From: Atribacterota bacterium
Lineage (GTDB): Bacteria; Atribacterota; Atribacteria; Atribacterales; Caldatribacteriaceae
Length of the DNA: 45,162 nt
Assembly (NCBI GenBank): GCA_039638595.1
Contig: JBDIWM010000003.1
Coordinates: forward strand, 50,427 to 95,588
Reading direction: 5' to 3'
Shown in pieces: positions 34,906-43,341 of this stretch (positions are counted from its first letter, which is position 1; each line of letters begins with the position of its first letter). A program made the translations under genes and the position numbers. Below the pieces are notes generated by a model. That model was not told the DNA's origin, did no database searches, and saw only the letters and a list, made by a program, of their open reading frames with translations.

Positions 34906-35823
34906 GTGAAGGTTTTCTTGGAACAGCTTATTAATGGATTGACAGTTGGTTCGTTTTACGCACTGGTAGCCTTGGGGTACTCCATGGTATACGGGGTGAT
35001 GAAACTCATTAACTTTGCTCATGGAGACCTCTTTACCCTGGGAAGTTACCTGGGGTATACCTTTCTTGTCTGGGGAACCAGTTGGATCACCCAATCCGTG
35101 GGTTTATGGTGGGGAATGGCTCTGGCTATGGGATTTGTTTTCTTTGCCAACGCTGGAGCTGGGATTGTGGTGGAACGAGTTGCGTATCGGCCGGTCTATC
35201 CCGCAGGAAGGCTACCACTTGTAGTTTCCGCGCTGGGGATGTCCATTTTCATCCAGAATGGTATTATGGCTTTATGGGGTCCGCGCTTCCAGGTATACCC
35301 GAGCCAACTCATTCCCGCAGCTTCCTTTCATTTTTTGGGAATCTCGATTTCTTTTTTGAAAATCCTGATTTTGATTCTCTCGCTTCTCGTGATGAGTATT
35401 ATCTATTATGTGGTGGAGAAAACCCCTTTTGGAGCGGCGGTAAGGGCTTCGGCGCTTGACCGGGAAACGGCCACGCTGCTTGGGGTTGACATTCGAAAGG
35501 TGATTCTCTTTGTGTTCACCCTGGGGCCGGCTCTGGGGGGAATGGCTGGAGTGATGAATGGGATGTATTACCGCTCCATTCAGTTCAGTATGGGCTGGAA
35601 TTATGGGTTAAAAGCTTTTACTGCCACGATTCTTGGAGGTATTGGTAACATCCCCGGTGCCATGCTGGGGGGGATTCTGCTTGGTATTATGGAAACGATG
35701 CTTGCTGGGTATGTTCCAGGGGGCGGTGCCTGGAAGGATGGTTTCACTTTTTTGATTCTGATCCTTGTTCTCATTTTTCGTCCCACGGGGCTTATCGGGG
35801 AAAAAGTGGCTGAAAAGGTGTAG
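34906..35823 (+). CDS. livH: LivH-type ABC transporter permease
   Basis: This 305-residue protein with about eight membrane helices opens LINGLTVGSFYALVALGYSMVYG, the LivH signature, followed by KLINFAHGDL. The late region GLKAFTATILGGIGNIPGAMLGG is the EAA-like loop that contacts the ATPase subunits. It forms the inner-membrane channel with the LivM half of the next protein. A GTG at 34906 is the start, with AGAGGG upstream. Confidence 0.92.
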   Translation: MKVFLEQLINGLTVGSFYALVALGYSMVYGVMKLINFAHGDLFTLGSYLGYTFLVWGTSWITQSVGLWWGMALAMGFVFFANAGAGIVVERVAYRPVYPAGRLPLVVSALGMSIFIQNGIMALWGPRFQVYPSQLIPAASFHFLGISISFLKILILILSLLVMSIIYYVVEKTPFGAAVRASALDRETATLLGVDIRKVILFVFTLGPALGGMAGVMNGMYYRSIQFSMGWNYGLKAFTATILGGIGNIPGAMLGGILLGIMETMLAGYVPGGGAWKDGFTFLILILVLIFRPTGLIGEKVAEKV

Positions 35824-35828
35824 TGACA

Positions 35829-37715
35829 ATGAATGTTGTGGAAATGGTTCGCCAGCGCCTTCTTTTAGGGAAGAATCATTCTGCACCGTTCTCTCGCCAG
35901 GTGAAAAGGCGTGTTTCTTCCTTGTTGATGATGGTTCTTACGGGCATATTCATTTTCCTCTTTCCGGTGTTCCCATTTGTCAACAATTACTGGATTGATG
36001 TGGGATTTTTTGTGGGTATTTACAGTCTTTTGGGATTGAGTCTCAACGTAGTTTTGGGAGAGGTGGGACTTTTTGACCTGGGGCATGCGGCGTTTTACGC
36101 TATTGGTGCCTATACCACGGCTATCCTCAACACCATGTTCAACGTTCCGGTGTTTTGGCTTTTACCCTTGAGTGCCCTTTCGGCGGCGGGATTTGCGTAC
36201 CTTGTGATGTCACCGGTGATTCACCTGCGGGGGGATTATTTGTGCATCGTCACCATTGGAATTGGTGAGATTGTACGCATTGGAATTGTCAATAACCCTT
36301 GGGGGCTTACCAATGGTCCTAATGGGATTACTGGTGTGGAAGCACCGATGGTCGGTTCTTGGGTAGTTACCACTCCCACCCATTTTTACTATTTTATCTG
36401 GATTATTGTGGTTTTGGTCATTGGAGGGCTTTTGCGCCTGCAAGGGTCACGGGTGGGTCGAGCCTGGAATTATATTCGGGAAGACGAAATCGCAGCTGAG
36501 ACAACCGGTGTTGATGTTCGTTACTATAAGCTGCTTGCCTTCACTCTGGGAGCTGCCCTGGCGGGACTCACCGGGAGCGTGTATGCCTCCAAAATGATGG
36601 TGGTTTCACCCCAGAGTTTTTTGTTCATGGAATCGGCCCTCCTTTTCTGTATCGTTCTTTTGGGGGGACTCGGCTCTATTCCCGGGACGCTTCTTGGTGC
36701 TGCGGCGGTGGTGATTTTTCCAGAAATTTTCCGCCAGTTTGCCAGTTTCCGACTCCTTTTCTTTGGGTTGGCGCTCATGGTGATGATGATTTTCCGTCCC
36801 GGAGGGCTACTTCCCCGTAAACGCGAGGGTCTTGGCTTTCAGGGCCTCGGCGTTTGGGGTCTTCGCGAAAACGATGAATGGCTCGTACAACATGGTCGGT
36901 TACTCGTTCAGGAAAGGGTGACCCCCCAGTTAGAAAGAGCCATCCAGAATGATTGTCTTCTGGAAACCTGTAGCGTAACTCTTCGATTTGGAGGGCTGGT
37001 GGCAGTGAGCAATTATGACCTCAAGGTGTGTCCGGGAAAAATCACTAGCCTCATTGGTCCAAATGGAGCAGGAAAGACCACCCTTTTTAACATCATTACC
37101 GGGATTTACCGTCCGGATAGTGGTCGGGTATTATTCCGTGGTGAAGATATCACCGGTCTTAAACCTCATCAAATCGTTTCCCGGGGTATTGCCCGCACCT
37201 TTCAAAATATTCGTCTCTTTCCGGCTTTGACCTGCGTTGAGAATGTCATGGCTGGCCTGCATGGTCATGGGAAAGCGGGAGTCTGGGCATCTATTTTGCG
37301 AACCCCTTCCCAGCTTAAGGAGGAACGGGAGTTTGTTGAAATTGCTTCGTTCCGGCTCCATCAGGTCGGCCTTTGGGAATATCGGAACGAACTGGCCAAA
37401 AATCTTCCATATGGGAAACAGCGATACCTTGAAATTGCCAGAGCTTTAGCCACAGCCCCGAAACTCCTCATTCTCGATGAGCCGTCTTCTGGTCTCAACG
37501 ACAAAGAATCGGAGGAACTGATGGAGCTCCTGCAGGATCTAACTGAGGAGGGATTGACTATGCTCCTCATTGAACATGATATGAATGTGGTGATGGGAAT
37601 CTCCGATTGGGTCAGCGTGATGGATATGGGGAATAAAATTGCTGAAGGGATTCCCCAGGAGATTTATAATCATCCCATGGTTATCGAAGCGTATCTGGGC
37701 AAGGAAGACGAGTAA
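35829..37715 (+). CDS. LivM-LivG fusion: ABC permease joined to ATP-binding subunit
   Basis: This is a 628-residue fusion. Residues 30-340 are a LivM-type permease (LGLSLNVVLGEVGLFDLGHAAFYAIGAY near 78, LGAALAGLTGSVYA near 239, LLGGLGSIPGTLLGA near 278). A linker of about 35 residues follows. From about 375 on there is a LivG-type ATPase: Walker A GPNGAGKTT near 410, ARTFQNIRLFP (Q-loop), the LivG-variant signature LPYGKQRYLE near 525 and Walker B LLILDEPSSGL near 545. No stop or shift separates the two halves, so it is a true fusion, not an assembly join that I can detect. I chose the ATG at 35829. A GTG at 35823 overlaps the livH stop. Confidence 0.9.
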   Translation: MNVVEMVRQRLLLGKNHSAPFSRQVKRRVSSLLMMVLTGIFIFLFPVFPFVNNYWIDVGFFVGIYSLLGLSLNVVLGEVGLFDLGHAAFYAIGAYTTAILNTMFNVPVFWLLPLSALSAAGFAYLVMSPVIHLRGDYLCIVTIGIGEIVRIGIVNNPWGLTNGPNGITGVEAPMVGSWVVTTPTHFYYFIWIIVVLVIGGLLRLQGSRVGRAWNYIREDEIAAETTGVDVRYYKLLAFTLGAALAGLTGSVYASKMMVVSPQSFLFMESALLFCIVLLGGLGSIPGTLLGAAAVVIFPEIFRQFASFRLLFFGLALMVMMIFRPGGLLPRKREGLGFQGLGVWGLRENDEWLVQHGRLLVQERVTPQLERAIQNDCLLETCSVTLRFGGLVAVSNYDLKVCPGKITSLIGPNGAGKTTLFNIITGIYRPDSGRVLFRGEDITGLKPHQIVSRGIARTFQNIRLFPALTCVENVMAGLHGHGKAGVWASILRTPSQLKEEREFVEIASFRLHQVGLWEYRNELAKNLPYGKQRYLEIARALATAPKLLILDEPSSGLNDKESEELMELLQDLTEEGLTMLLIEHDMNVVMGISDWVSVMDMGNKIAEGIPQEIYNHPMVIEAYLGKEDE

Positions 37716-37716
37716 T

Positions 37717-38481
37717 ATGGAAACCCTGTTGCGTATTCAGGATTTGTGGGTGGCGTATGGAGCGGTGGATGCCCTGAAAGGAGTAACCCTCGAACTCAAA
37801 AAAGGGGATATCGTTGCAGTCCTTGGGGCAAACGGTGCCGGGAAAACCACCCTTTTAAAATCGATTTCTGGACTCTTACGTCCGAAAAAAGGGCAGGTTT
37901 TTTTTCGAAATCGGGATATTCATTCTTTCCTTCCTTTTGAACTTCCTGCTCAAGGTTTAGCCCACGTTCCTGAGGGACGTCGGATTTTTGCCACCCTTAC
38001 TGTGGAAGAGAACCTGTTGTTAGGACTTTACAGTGTCCGTAATAATCTTGACCAGAAGGAAAAAAATCGCCGCAGGGACTGGATTTTCCATCTTTTTCCT
38101 ATATTGTGGGAACGCCGTCGGCAGCTGGCTGGAACTCTTTCTGGTGGTGAACAGCAAATGTTAGCCATTGGGCGGGGACTCATTTCTCGCCCTCAGGTTC
38201 TGCTCATGGATGAACCCTCTTTAGGGTTAGCCCCACGGATTGTTCAGGAAATTTTTCACGTTATCTGTGAAATTCACGAAGAAGAACAAGTCTCCATCCT
38301 TCTGGTGGAGCAGAATGCCCGTAAAGCTCTGGCCGTCGCCAGTTATGCCTATATCCTTGAAACTGGTCGGATTGCAATTGAAGGAAAAGCCCGAGACCTT
38401 TCCCAGGATGAGCGGATTCGGTCGGCCTATCTCGGAGGATCAGGAGTGATGAAAAGGCGGAATGAAAAGATTAAATCTTGA
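37717..38481 (+). CDS. livF: LivF-type ABC transporter ATP-binding protein
   Basis: This 254-residue ATPase has Walker A GANGAGKTT near residue 37, the LivF-type HVPEGRRIFATLTVEENL, signature LSGGEQQM near 143, Walker B LLMDEPSLGLAP and the switch His replaced by Gln in LVEQNA, as usual for LivF. It pairs with the LivG half of the fusion to power uptake. The start ATG at 37717 follows the fusion stop by one base. It is the last gene before a strong terminator. Confidence 0.92.
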   Translation: METLLRIQDLWVAYGAVDALKGVTLELKKGDIVAVLGANGAGKTTLLKSISGLLRPKKGQVFFRNRDIHSFLPFELPAQGLAHVPEGRRIFATLTVEENLLLGLYSVRNNLDQKEKNRRRDWIFHLFPILWERRRQLAGTLSGGEQQMLAIGRGLISRPQVLLMDEPSLGLAPRIVQEIFHVICEIHEEEQVSILLVEQNARKALAVASYAYILETGRIAIEGKARDLSQDERIRSAYLGGSGVMKRRNEKIKS

Positions 38482-38513
38482 AAAAACCGCTGGGTAGAAC
38501 CCAGCGGTTTTTT
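38481..38513. terminator. Bidirectional intrinsic terminator
   Basis: AAAAAACCGCTGGG (38481-38494) pairs with CCCAGCGGTTTTTT (38500-38513) around TAGAA. It ends the Liv operon on the plus strand and the superoxide reductase gene on the minus strand. Confidence 0.92.
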
Positions 38514-38515
38514 GT

Positions 38516-38908
38516 TTACACGACCTTGATTTCCTTTTCGTTTTTCCATAGACCGTGGATGTTGCAGTACGATGTTACGTGCAACGTTCCAGGGAGATTG
38601 GTCTTGAGGGAAAACTGAATGTAGGAATGAGTGTACACTGGACCCTGATTTGGTCCTTCTGCACTTTCCCCATGGGCATTGAATTCAAACTTGCCAATCT
38701 GGTAGGGAAATTTACCATTCTGGGGCATGAAGTAGGCTTCGATCCAGCGGATATGGTGTTCGGTGGTATTGGGATGGGGAATTTCCTTTCCCACGGTAAC
38801 TTGAAAATGGACCCATTCTCCTTGTTTCACTTGGTCCGGTCCTTCGATAACCGGGACATGTTTTTCCGCTTTCCAGTCGGCTGATTTAAAGAGTTCTTCA
38901 AAAGTCAT
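38516..38908 (-). CDS. Superoxide reductase (neelaredoxin type)
   Basis: This 130-residue protein carries the SOR iron site: E15 and H17 in EKHVP, H45 (PHP), H51 in HHIRWIEAYF, then C115 and H118 in YCNIHGLW. It reduces superoxide to hydrogen peroxide without making oxygen, as in anaerobes. There is no N-terminal desulforedoxin domain, so it is the one-iron class. AAAGGAGG precedes the ATG. It lies 14 bases downstream of rubrerythrin on the same strand, which would remove the peroxide. Confidence 0.92.
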   Translation of the reverse strand: MTFEELFKSADWKAEKHVPVIEGPDQVKQGEWVHFQVTVGKEIPHPNTTEHHIRWIEAYFMPQNGKFPYQIGKFEFNAHGESAEGPNQGPVYTHSYIQFSLKTNLPGTLHVTSYCNIHGLWKNEKEIKVV

Positions 38909-38922
38909 GGGTAGAACCTCCT

Positions 38923-39432
38923 TTAGAAACCTTTAAATTTTTCTCGGGCTGCACCACAAACCGGGCAGAATTCTGGTGCTTCATTTTCCACAGTGTAGCC
39001 ACAAACCGGGCAGATATAAATGGTTCCCAGCGCTAAGTCCTTTCCCTGCATGGCCGCTTCTTTGGCTTTCTTGTACATTTCAGCATGAATTTTCTCCGCT
39101 TCTAAGGCGTAGTGAATTCCACGCTGAGCTTCTTTTTCTTCCTGGAATTTCGCCACCGCATCGTAGGCAGGGTACATTTCATCCACTTCAAAAGTTTCAC
39201 CAGCGATAGCCATATCCAGATTTTTAACCGTATCGTTAATGTTGCCGAGATTGCGGAAATGGTTGGTAGCATGGACCTGTTCAGCGAAGGAAATGGCTTT
39301 GAAAAGGCGAGCGATGTTCGGTTTTCCTTCCCGCTCAGCAACCTCTGAAAAGATGAGGTACCTCATGTGGGCTTGTGATTCTCCAGAGTAAGCCCCTTCC
39401 AGATTTTGCTGGGTCATTTTGTGTTTGACCAT
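38923..39432 (-). CDS. rbr: Rubrerythrin
   Basis: This 169-residue protein has a four-helix ferritin-like domain with di-iron Glu/His ligands (NLEGAYSGESQAHMRY, FAEQVHATNH, RGIHYALEAEKIHAEMY). A C-terminal rubredoxin domain follows (CPVCGYTVENEAPEFCPVCG). It reduces hydrogen peroxide in the cytoplasm of anaerobes. GGAAGGAGG precedes the ATG. The 215-base gap to cheW presumably holds divergent promoters (TATAGT on the minus strand at plus 39459-39464). Confidence 0.94.
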   Translation of the reverse strand: MVKHKMTQQNLEGAYSGESQAHMRYLIFSEVAEREGKPNIARLFKAISFAEQVHATNHFRNLGNINDTVKNLDMAIAGETFEVDEMYPAYDAVAKFQEEKEAQRGIHYALEAEKIHAEMYKKAKEAAMQGKDLALGTIYICPVCGYTVENEAPEFCPVCGAAREKFKGF

Positions 39433-39647
39433 GAAAAGACCTCCTTCCCATCAATTTGACTATATCTGTATTAAAAAACAGGTGGGGAAAAAAGATATTC
39501 CAATGAGTGTAAGATTCGATTAAAAATCACATTCTTTCCAAAAATGCGGTATCATATAGAAGAAGCGATAGAAAGACTAAAGTATTGCTGGAAAAAAAAC
39601 CGAAAAATAGGGTAGAGAAGACAAGCTTAATAAAGGGGTGAGGAAGC

Positions 39648-40121
39648 ATGGCGCAAGAACTGCAATTGGTAGCGTTTCAGTTGGGTGAGGAAAGTTACGG
39701 TGTGGATATTGCCCAGGTGCAGGAGATTATCAGAATGCAGCCGGTAACCAAAGTACCGGGGGCGCCAACCTTTGTGGAGGGAGTTATTAACTTGAGGGGA
39801 AGGGTGATTCCTGTGCTGGACCTTCGGAAGCGTTTTAACCTTCCTGCCAGGCAAGATACCAAAGATACCCGAATTGTCGTGGTAGAAGTGCCTCCCCATA
39901 CGGTGGGGATGATTGTGGATGCTGTGGACGAAGTGTTGCGTATCAGTGATGATAAGGTTGAGCCACCATCACCGTTTATTGCTTCTATTGATACCGAGTA
40001 CCTCCGCGGGGTTGGGAAATTAGAGGGAAAATTGCTCATTCTCCTTGACCTTTCCAAAGTGCTCAGTAAAGAGGAAAAGAATGCTCTGGAAGATTTGAAG
40101 GGGATGACGAAGGAAGAATAA
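39648..40121 (+). CDS. cheW: Chemotaxis coupling protein CheW
   Basis: This 157-residue single CheW domain has LQLVAFQLGEESYGVDIAQVQEII at the start, then VPGAPTFVEGVINLRGRVIPVLDLRKRF, the most conserved block. It links receptors to the CheA kinase. No other chemotaxis gene is in the window, so its partner is elsewhere. AAGGGGTGAGG precedes the ATG. Confidence 0.93.
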   Translation: MAQELQLVAFQLGEESYGVDIAQVQEIIRMQPVTKVPGAPTFVEGVINLRGRVIPVLDLRKRFNLPARQDTKDTRIVVVEVPPHTVGMIVDAVDEVLRISDDKVEPPSPFIASIDTEYLRGVGKLEGKLLILLDLSKVLSKEEKNALEDLKGMTKEE

Positions 40122-40496
40122 GTGGTGAAAGTAATACTTAGTATTGGTCTTCGTTTGGGGGTGTTATTCTGGGTGCTGTTTTTGGGAGGATGCCTTCCGC
40201 TGGAGGATGTTCCCCCTCCCTGTGGAGATGTGCAAGGGATGGTGGAAGAAATTCACCGTGGGGGTGAAAACGAGGGGAACATTCTTATTGTGGGAGACGC
40301 TATCTATGACCGAGCAGTATTACGGGTTACCCCCTCGACTTCGTTTTTCCGGAGGAACTTTGAGCAGTGGGAACGGATAGATTTTTCGACTCTCAGGATT
40401 GGGGATACGATAGAAGCCTGCTTCGGTGGACCAATTATGGAGTCGTATCCCATACAGGTTTTAGTCAGACAGGTGGTGATATTCGATGCTCCTTGA
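40122..40496 (+). CDS. DUF3221-like lipoprotein
   Basis: This 124-residue protein has a signal peptide with lipobox LGGC (Cys 24). Its body has the pattern of the DUF3221 family: GMVEEIHRGGENEGNILIVG, then LRIGDTIEACFGGPIMESYP. The function of that family is unknown. The start is one of two adjacent GTG codons directly after the cheW stop. The end overlaps the peroxiredoxin gene by 11 bases, so the genes 39648-41636 form one operon. Confidence 0.72.
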   Translation: MVKVILSIGLRLGVLFWVLFLGGCLPLEDVPPPCGDVQGMVEEIHRGGENEGNILIVGDAIYDRAVLRVTPSTSFFRRNFEQWERIDFSTLRIGDTIEACFGGPIMESYPIQVLVRQVVIFDAP

Positions 40497-40938
40497 TTTT
40501 CCTGATTTTGAACATGATGCCTATTTACCGGAGCAAAACGCGGTTGTCCGCTTGCGTAAGCAGGATCTTTTGGGAAAGTGGGTCATTATGTATTTTTACC
40601 CCCGTGATGGAACGCCGGGGTGTACCAAGGAAGCACTGGAATTCAGCCAACGGCTGCAGGAAATTCACGCTTTGGGAGGCGAAGTGGTAGGAGTAAGCAC
40701 GCAATCGGCGGAAAGTCACCGTAGATTTGCCGAGAAATATGGGTTAAAGCATATTCTGATGAGTGACGATGGAACGTTGAGCAATGCATTGGGTATTCTC
40801 CAAAAAATTGGAACCGCTGCCCGGAGCACCTTTCTCATTTCTCCGGAGGGAAAGATTGAAAAAGTCTGGAAAAAGGTCAAAGTTCGAGGACACGTGGAGG
40901 AAGTGATTGAAAACCTGAAGGCATTGCATTCACGGTGA
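40486..40938 (+). CDS. Peroxiredoxin, BCP/PrxQ type (1-Cys form)
   Basis: This 150-residue thioredoxin-fold peroxidase has its peroxidatic Cys 46 in YPRDGTPGCTKEA, with VVGVSTQSAESHRRFAEKY after it. It has no second cysteine, so the resolving Cys that many BCP proteins have five residues later is missing, and an external thiol or protein is needed. It removes hydroperoxides in the cytoplasm. It overlaps both neighbours, and sfsA begins at its stop (GTGA). Confidence 0.92.
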   Translation: MLLDFPDFEHDAYLPEQNAVVRLRKQDLLGKWVIMYFYPRDGTPGCTKEALEFSQRLQEIHALGGEVVGVSTQSAESHRRFAEKYGLKHILMSDDGTLSNALGILQKIGTAARSTFLISPEGKIEKVWKKVKVRGHVEEVIENLKALHSR

Positions 40939-41636
40939 GTACCGCCCTTTTCCAAATTGAGTCATTATGCACCGCTTTTTTGGTACACAGAGTCAATCGT
41001 TTTGTAGCGGAAGTTGACATTGAGGGAAAGCGTAATCTGCTTTCCCTCAATAACACAGGGCGTCTAGAACAACTATTGCGAAAAGGGTGCAGAGTATTTT
41101 TTGTTCCTCATGCAGGCCGTAAAACCGCAGGTAAGCTCATCGGTGTTGAAGACAAAGAAGGCTTGGTGCTCGTTGATACTGGTTTACAGATGAAGGCTTT
41201 TGAGGTTGCCTTTTCTCAAGGGTTTTTCCCCTGGCTTTCCATGTGGTTTACGTATCGTCGTAGCCCTCGTTTAGGGAATTCGGTCTTAGATTACCGATTC
41301 ATAAGGGAAAGTGAAGAGGCGTACGGAGAAATAAAAAGTGCGTTGTATCGGAAGGGGAGCCTGGCTCTATACCCCGACGCTCCCACAGAACGTGGTCGAA
41401 GGCACTTCCAGACCCTTCTTAAACTTCAGCAAAAAGGTATACCGACTTATATCATCTTTGTGGTGGCATTGCTGGGGGTGACCGGATGTGCACCTTTTGA
41501 GGAGCGAGATAAAGAGGTGGCGGTGCTCTTGCGGAAAGCGTACGCCAAAGGGGTGAGGGTGAAGTCGTTTCATCTTTCTCTTGTCCGAAATGGAGTGGTT
41601 GCACTTGAAAATTCTGATTTTCCGGTATTGCTCTGA
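40935..41636 (+). CDS. sfsA: SfsA family protein (putative DNA/RNA-binding nuclease)
   Basis: This 233-residue protein has RVNRFVAEVDIEGK near residue 19 and LNNTGRLEQLLRKG near 38, both family hallmarks, and the later DYRF and YPDAPTERGRRHFQTLLKLQQKG blocks. SfsA was named for sugar fermentation stimulation in E. coli. It binds nucleic acid, and its biological role is unsettled. A GTG start overlaps the peroxiredoxin stop. Confidence 0.9.
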   Translation: MSTALFQIESLCTAFLVHRVNRFVAEVDIEGKRNLLSLNNTGRLEQLLRKGCRVFFVPHAGRKTAGKLIGVEDKEGLVLVDTGLQMKAFEVAFSQGFFPWLSMWFTYRRSPRLGNSVLDYRFIRESEEAYGEIKSALYRKGSLALYPDAPTERGRRHFQTLLKLQQKGIPTYIIFVVALLGVTGCAPFEERDKEVAVLLRKAYAKGVRVKSFHLSLVRNGVVALENSDFPVLL

Positions 41637-41701
41637 ATGGTTTTGAGGAATTTTCTTGTAGCGGTTATGGTTATTTTGACGAAAAGAAAGGAGGTTTGTG
41701 C

Positions 41702-41869
41702 ATGGCCAGGGTAGAAAAAGTTGGCGAAATCTTTCGTTGTGAAAGGTGTGGTAACGTGGTGGAAGTAAGAGAAGTCGGTGAAGGAGAGCTGGTCTGTTGT
41801 GGTCAACCGATGAGTAAGGTCGAAACGAAGAAAGGAGGAAGAAGACGATGTGGTCAAAAATCAGCGTAG
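41702..41869 (+). CDS. Desulforedoxin
   Basis: This 55-residue protein shows the desulforedoxin pattern: FRCERCGNVVEV, then GELVCCGQPM, with four Cys (CxxC and adjacent CC) holding one Fe(SCys)4 site. GAAAGGAGG precedes the ATG. The last eight codons overlap the next gene in another frame, where an AAAGGAGG ribosome site is embedded in its coding sequence. In desulfoferrodoxins this domain is fused to superoxide reductase. Here it is a separate gene beside an SOR-like exported protein. It is probably an electron carrier in oxygen defence. Confidence 0.85.
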   Translation: MARVEKVGEIFRCERCGNVVEVREVGEGELVCCGQPMSKVETKKGGRRRCGQKSA

Positions 41870-42204
41870 GGTTATTGGTGCTCTTGGTTCTGGGAATTTT
41901 ATCCAGCTTTGCTATGGCGCATCCACCGTCGAATATCAACGTCACTTTTGATGGGGAAACTCAGGTACTGCGTGTCTCTATTCCTCATGGTGTTTCAGAC
42001 CCGAAGGGTAACCATTATATCGATAAGGTGGTAGTCTCGCTGAACGGAAAAGAGGTCATTACCCAGTTCCTTAGTTCTCAGTATTCCCCTCAGGAACAGG
42101 TGGTCCTGTATCAACTCATTGATGCCAAAAAAGGCGACACCATCGAAGTCTATGCGAAGTGCAGCAAGTTTGGGGACTTGAAGTCAAGTCTGAAAGTTCA
42201 GTAA
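41848..42204 (+). CDS. Exported superoxide-reductase-like protein with incomplete iron site
   Basis: This 118-residue protein has a signal peptide (residues 1-24, ending AMAHP). The rest aligns by eye with the SOR fold: H25 (HPP), H47-G in IPHG, NHYIDKVVVSLNGKE with H56 (compare HHIRWIEAYF), and VYAKCSKFGD with C105 (compare SYCNIHGLW). The His of the CxxHG motif is replaced (K-F-G), so one iron ligand is missing. AAAGGAGG lies eight bases before the ATG. It overlaps desulforedoxin, so the two are coupled. Function as a periplasmic superoxide sensor or modified reductase is a guess. Confidence 0.6.
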   Translation: MWSKISVGLLVLLVLGILSSFAMAHPPSNINVTFDGETQVLRVSIPHGVSDPKGNHYIDKVVVSLNGKEVITQFLSSQYSPQEQVVLYQLIDAKKGDTIEVYAKCSKFGDLKSSLKVQ

Positions 42205-42207
42205 CCA

Positions 42208-42237
42208 GGATAAGGGGTAGCTTGCTACCCCTTATCC
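42208..42237. repeat. 14-base inverted repeat between convergent genes
   Basis: GGATAAGGGGTAGC (42208-42221) and GCTACCCCTTATCC (42224-42237) are separated by two bases. The right arm codes for the C-terminus of Ddl. No T-run follows on either strand, so it is a hairpin 3' end and not a clear intrinsic terminator. Confidence 0.6.
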
Positions 42238-43313
42238 GGCAGAATATAGTGCGTCTTCAGGTGCTTCTCTCGTTCAAACCGCTCCAGGGCGAGGTAAATC
42301 AGGCGGTCGATTAACTCCGGATAGGTGATGCCACTTGCTTCCCAGAGCTTCGGGTACATGCTGATTCTGGTGAACCCAGGAATGGTATTCACTTCGCTTA
42401 CGAAAATCTCTTTTTTGTTACGGATTAGAAAGTCCACCCGAGCCATGCCCTCGCAGGAGAGGGTTTGAAAGCTCTTTAGAGAGATTTCCTGTACTGTTTC
42501 GGCGATTTTTTTTGGGAGTCGAGCTGGAATGAGGAGAATAGCCCCTTTTTCATCCAGGTATTTGGCCTCATACGAGTAGAATTCATGCTGGGGAACGATT
42601 TCGCCCGGAATGGAAGCGATGGGGTTTTCATTTCCCAGAACTGAACACTCGACCTCCTGGCCCTCGATGAATTCCTCAAGGAGTACCGTCTGGTCATATT
42701 GGAAGGCGTTTTTTAGAGCGGGCAGGAATTCTTCCTCTTTTTTGACCTTGCTGATGCCCACCGAGGAACCAAGATTGGCCGGTTTGACAAAGAACGGTAC
42801 GCCTATTTGTTCTACCACCTTTTGAAAACCGGTATCCGAGGAGGGGGCAAGACTAAGAAAGCGTACCACCGGTATTCCGGCTTCCCTGAGGAGTCTTTTC
42901 GTGACTTCCTTGTTCATTCCAATCGCTGAACCCAATACTCCTGTGCCCACAAATGGCAGGTTCAGAAGTTTGAGCATTCCCTGAATGGTTCCGTCTTCAC
43001 CAAGGGGACCATGGAGGAGAGGAAAAACCACATCAACTGGCCCTATTAACCTTCCCTGGGAGTAATTGAAAAGCTGTCCGCGCTGTGGATGAGGGAGAAA
43101 GAGTACCTGGTCTTTGTCTTTCCAGCGCTCTTTCCCACGGAAAAAAGACGGAGTAACAAGGTGCCAGAGGCCTTCCTTGTCGATACCGATGAGGATGACC
43201 TCGTATTTGGTTTTATCAATGGCTTCAAAGACGTTCTCGGCCGATTGGATGGATACTTCGTGTTCCACTGATTTTCCCCCAAAAATGAGTGCGACCTTCA
43301 TTTTGCCATTCAT
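42225..43313 (-). CDS. ddl: D-alanine--D-alanine ligase
   Basis: This is a 362-residue ATP-grasp ligase with KVALIFGGKSVEHEVSIQSA near residue 5, HGPLGEDGTIQGML, PFVGTGVLGSAIGMNKEVTK, KPANLGSSVGISKV and the C-terminal SEVNTIPGFT with metal-binding Glu/Asn. It makes the D-Ala-D-Ala dipeptide for peptidoglycan in the cytoplasm. GGGAG lies before the ATG at 43313. It follows the PIG-L gene on the same strand at a distance of 28 bases. Confidence 0.94.
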   Translation of the reverse strand: MNGKMKVALIFGGKSVEHEVSIQSAENVFEAIDKTKYEVILIGIDKEGLWHLVTPSFFRGKERWKDKDQVLFLPHPQRGQLFNYSQGRLIGPVDVVFPLLHGPLGEDGTIQGMLKLLNLPFVGTGVLGSAIGMNKEVTKRLLREAGIPVVRFLSLAPSSDTGFQKVVEQIGVPFFVKPANLGSSVGISKVKKEEEFLPALKNAFQYDQTVLLEEFIEGQEVECSVLGNENPIASIPGEIVPQHEFYSYEAKYLDEKGAILLIPARLPKKIAETVQEISLKSFQTLSCEGMARVDFLIRNKKEIFVSEVNTIPGFTRISMYPKLWEASGITYPELIDRLIYLALERFEREKHLKTHYILPDKG

Positions 43314-43341
43314 ATTCGATGCTCCCTTTTTCTTTGATTTT

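Noticed and set aside
36840-36960. LivM/LivG junction as an assembly join or lost stop codon
   Set aside because: The linker is an open in-frame stretch without stops or homopolymer indels, and both halves keep all motifs, so a true fusion is more likely.
42208-42237. Inverted repeat as an intrinsic terminator
   Set aside because: No T-run follows on either strand, so only the hairpin is reported.
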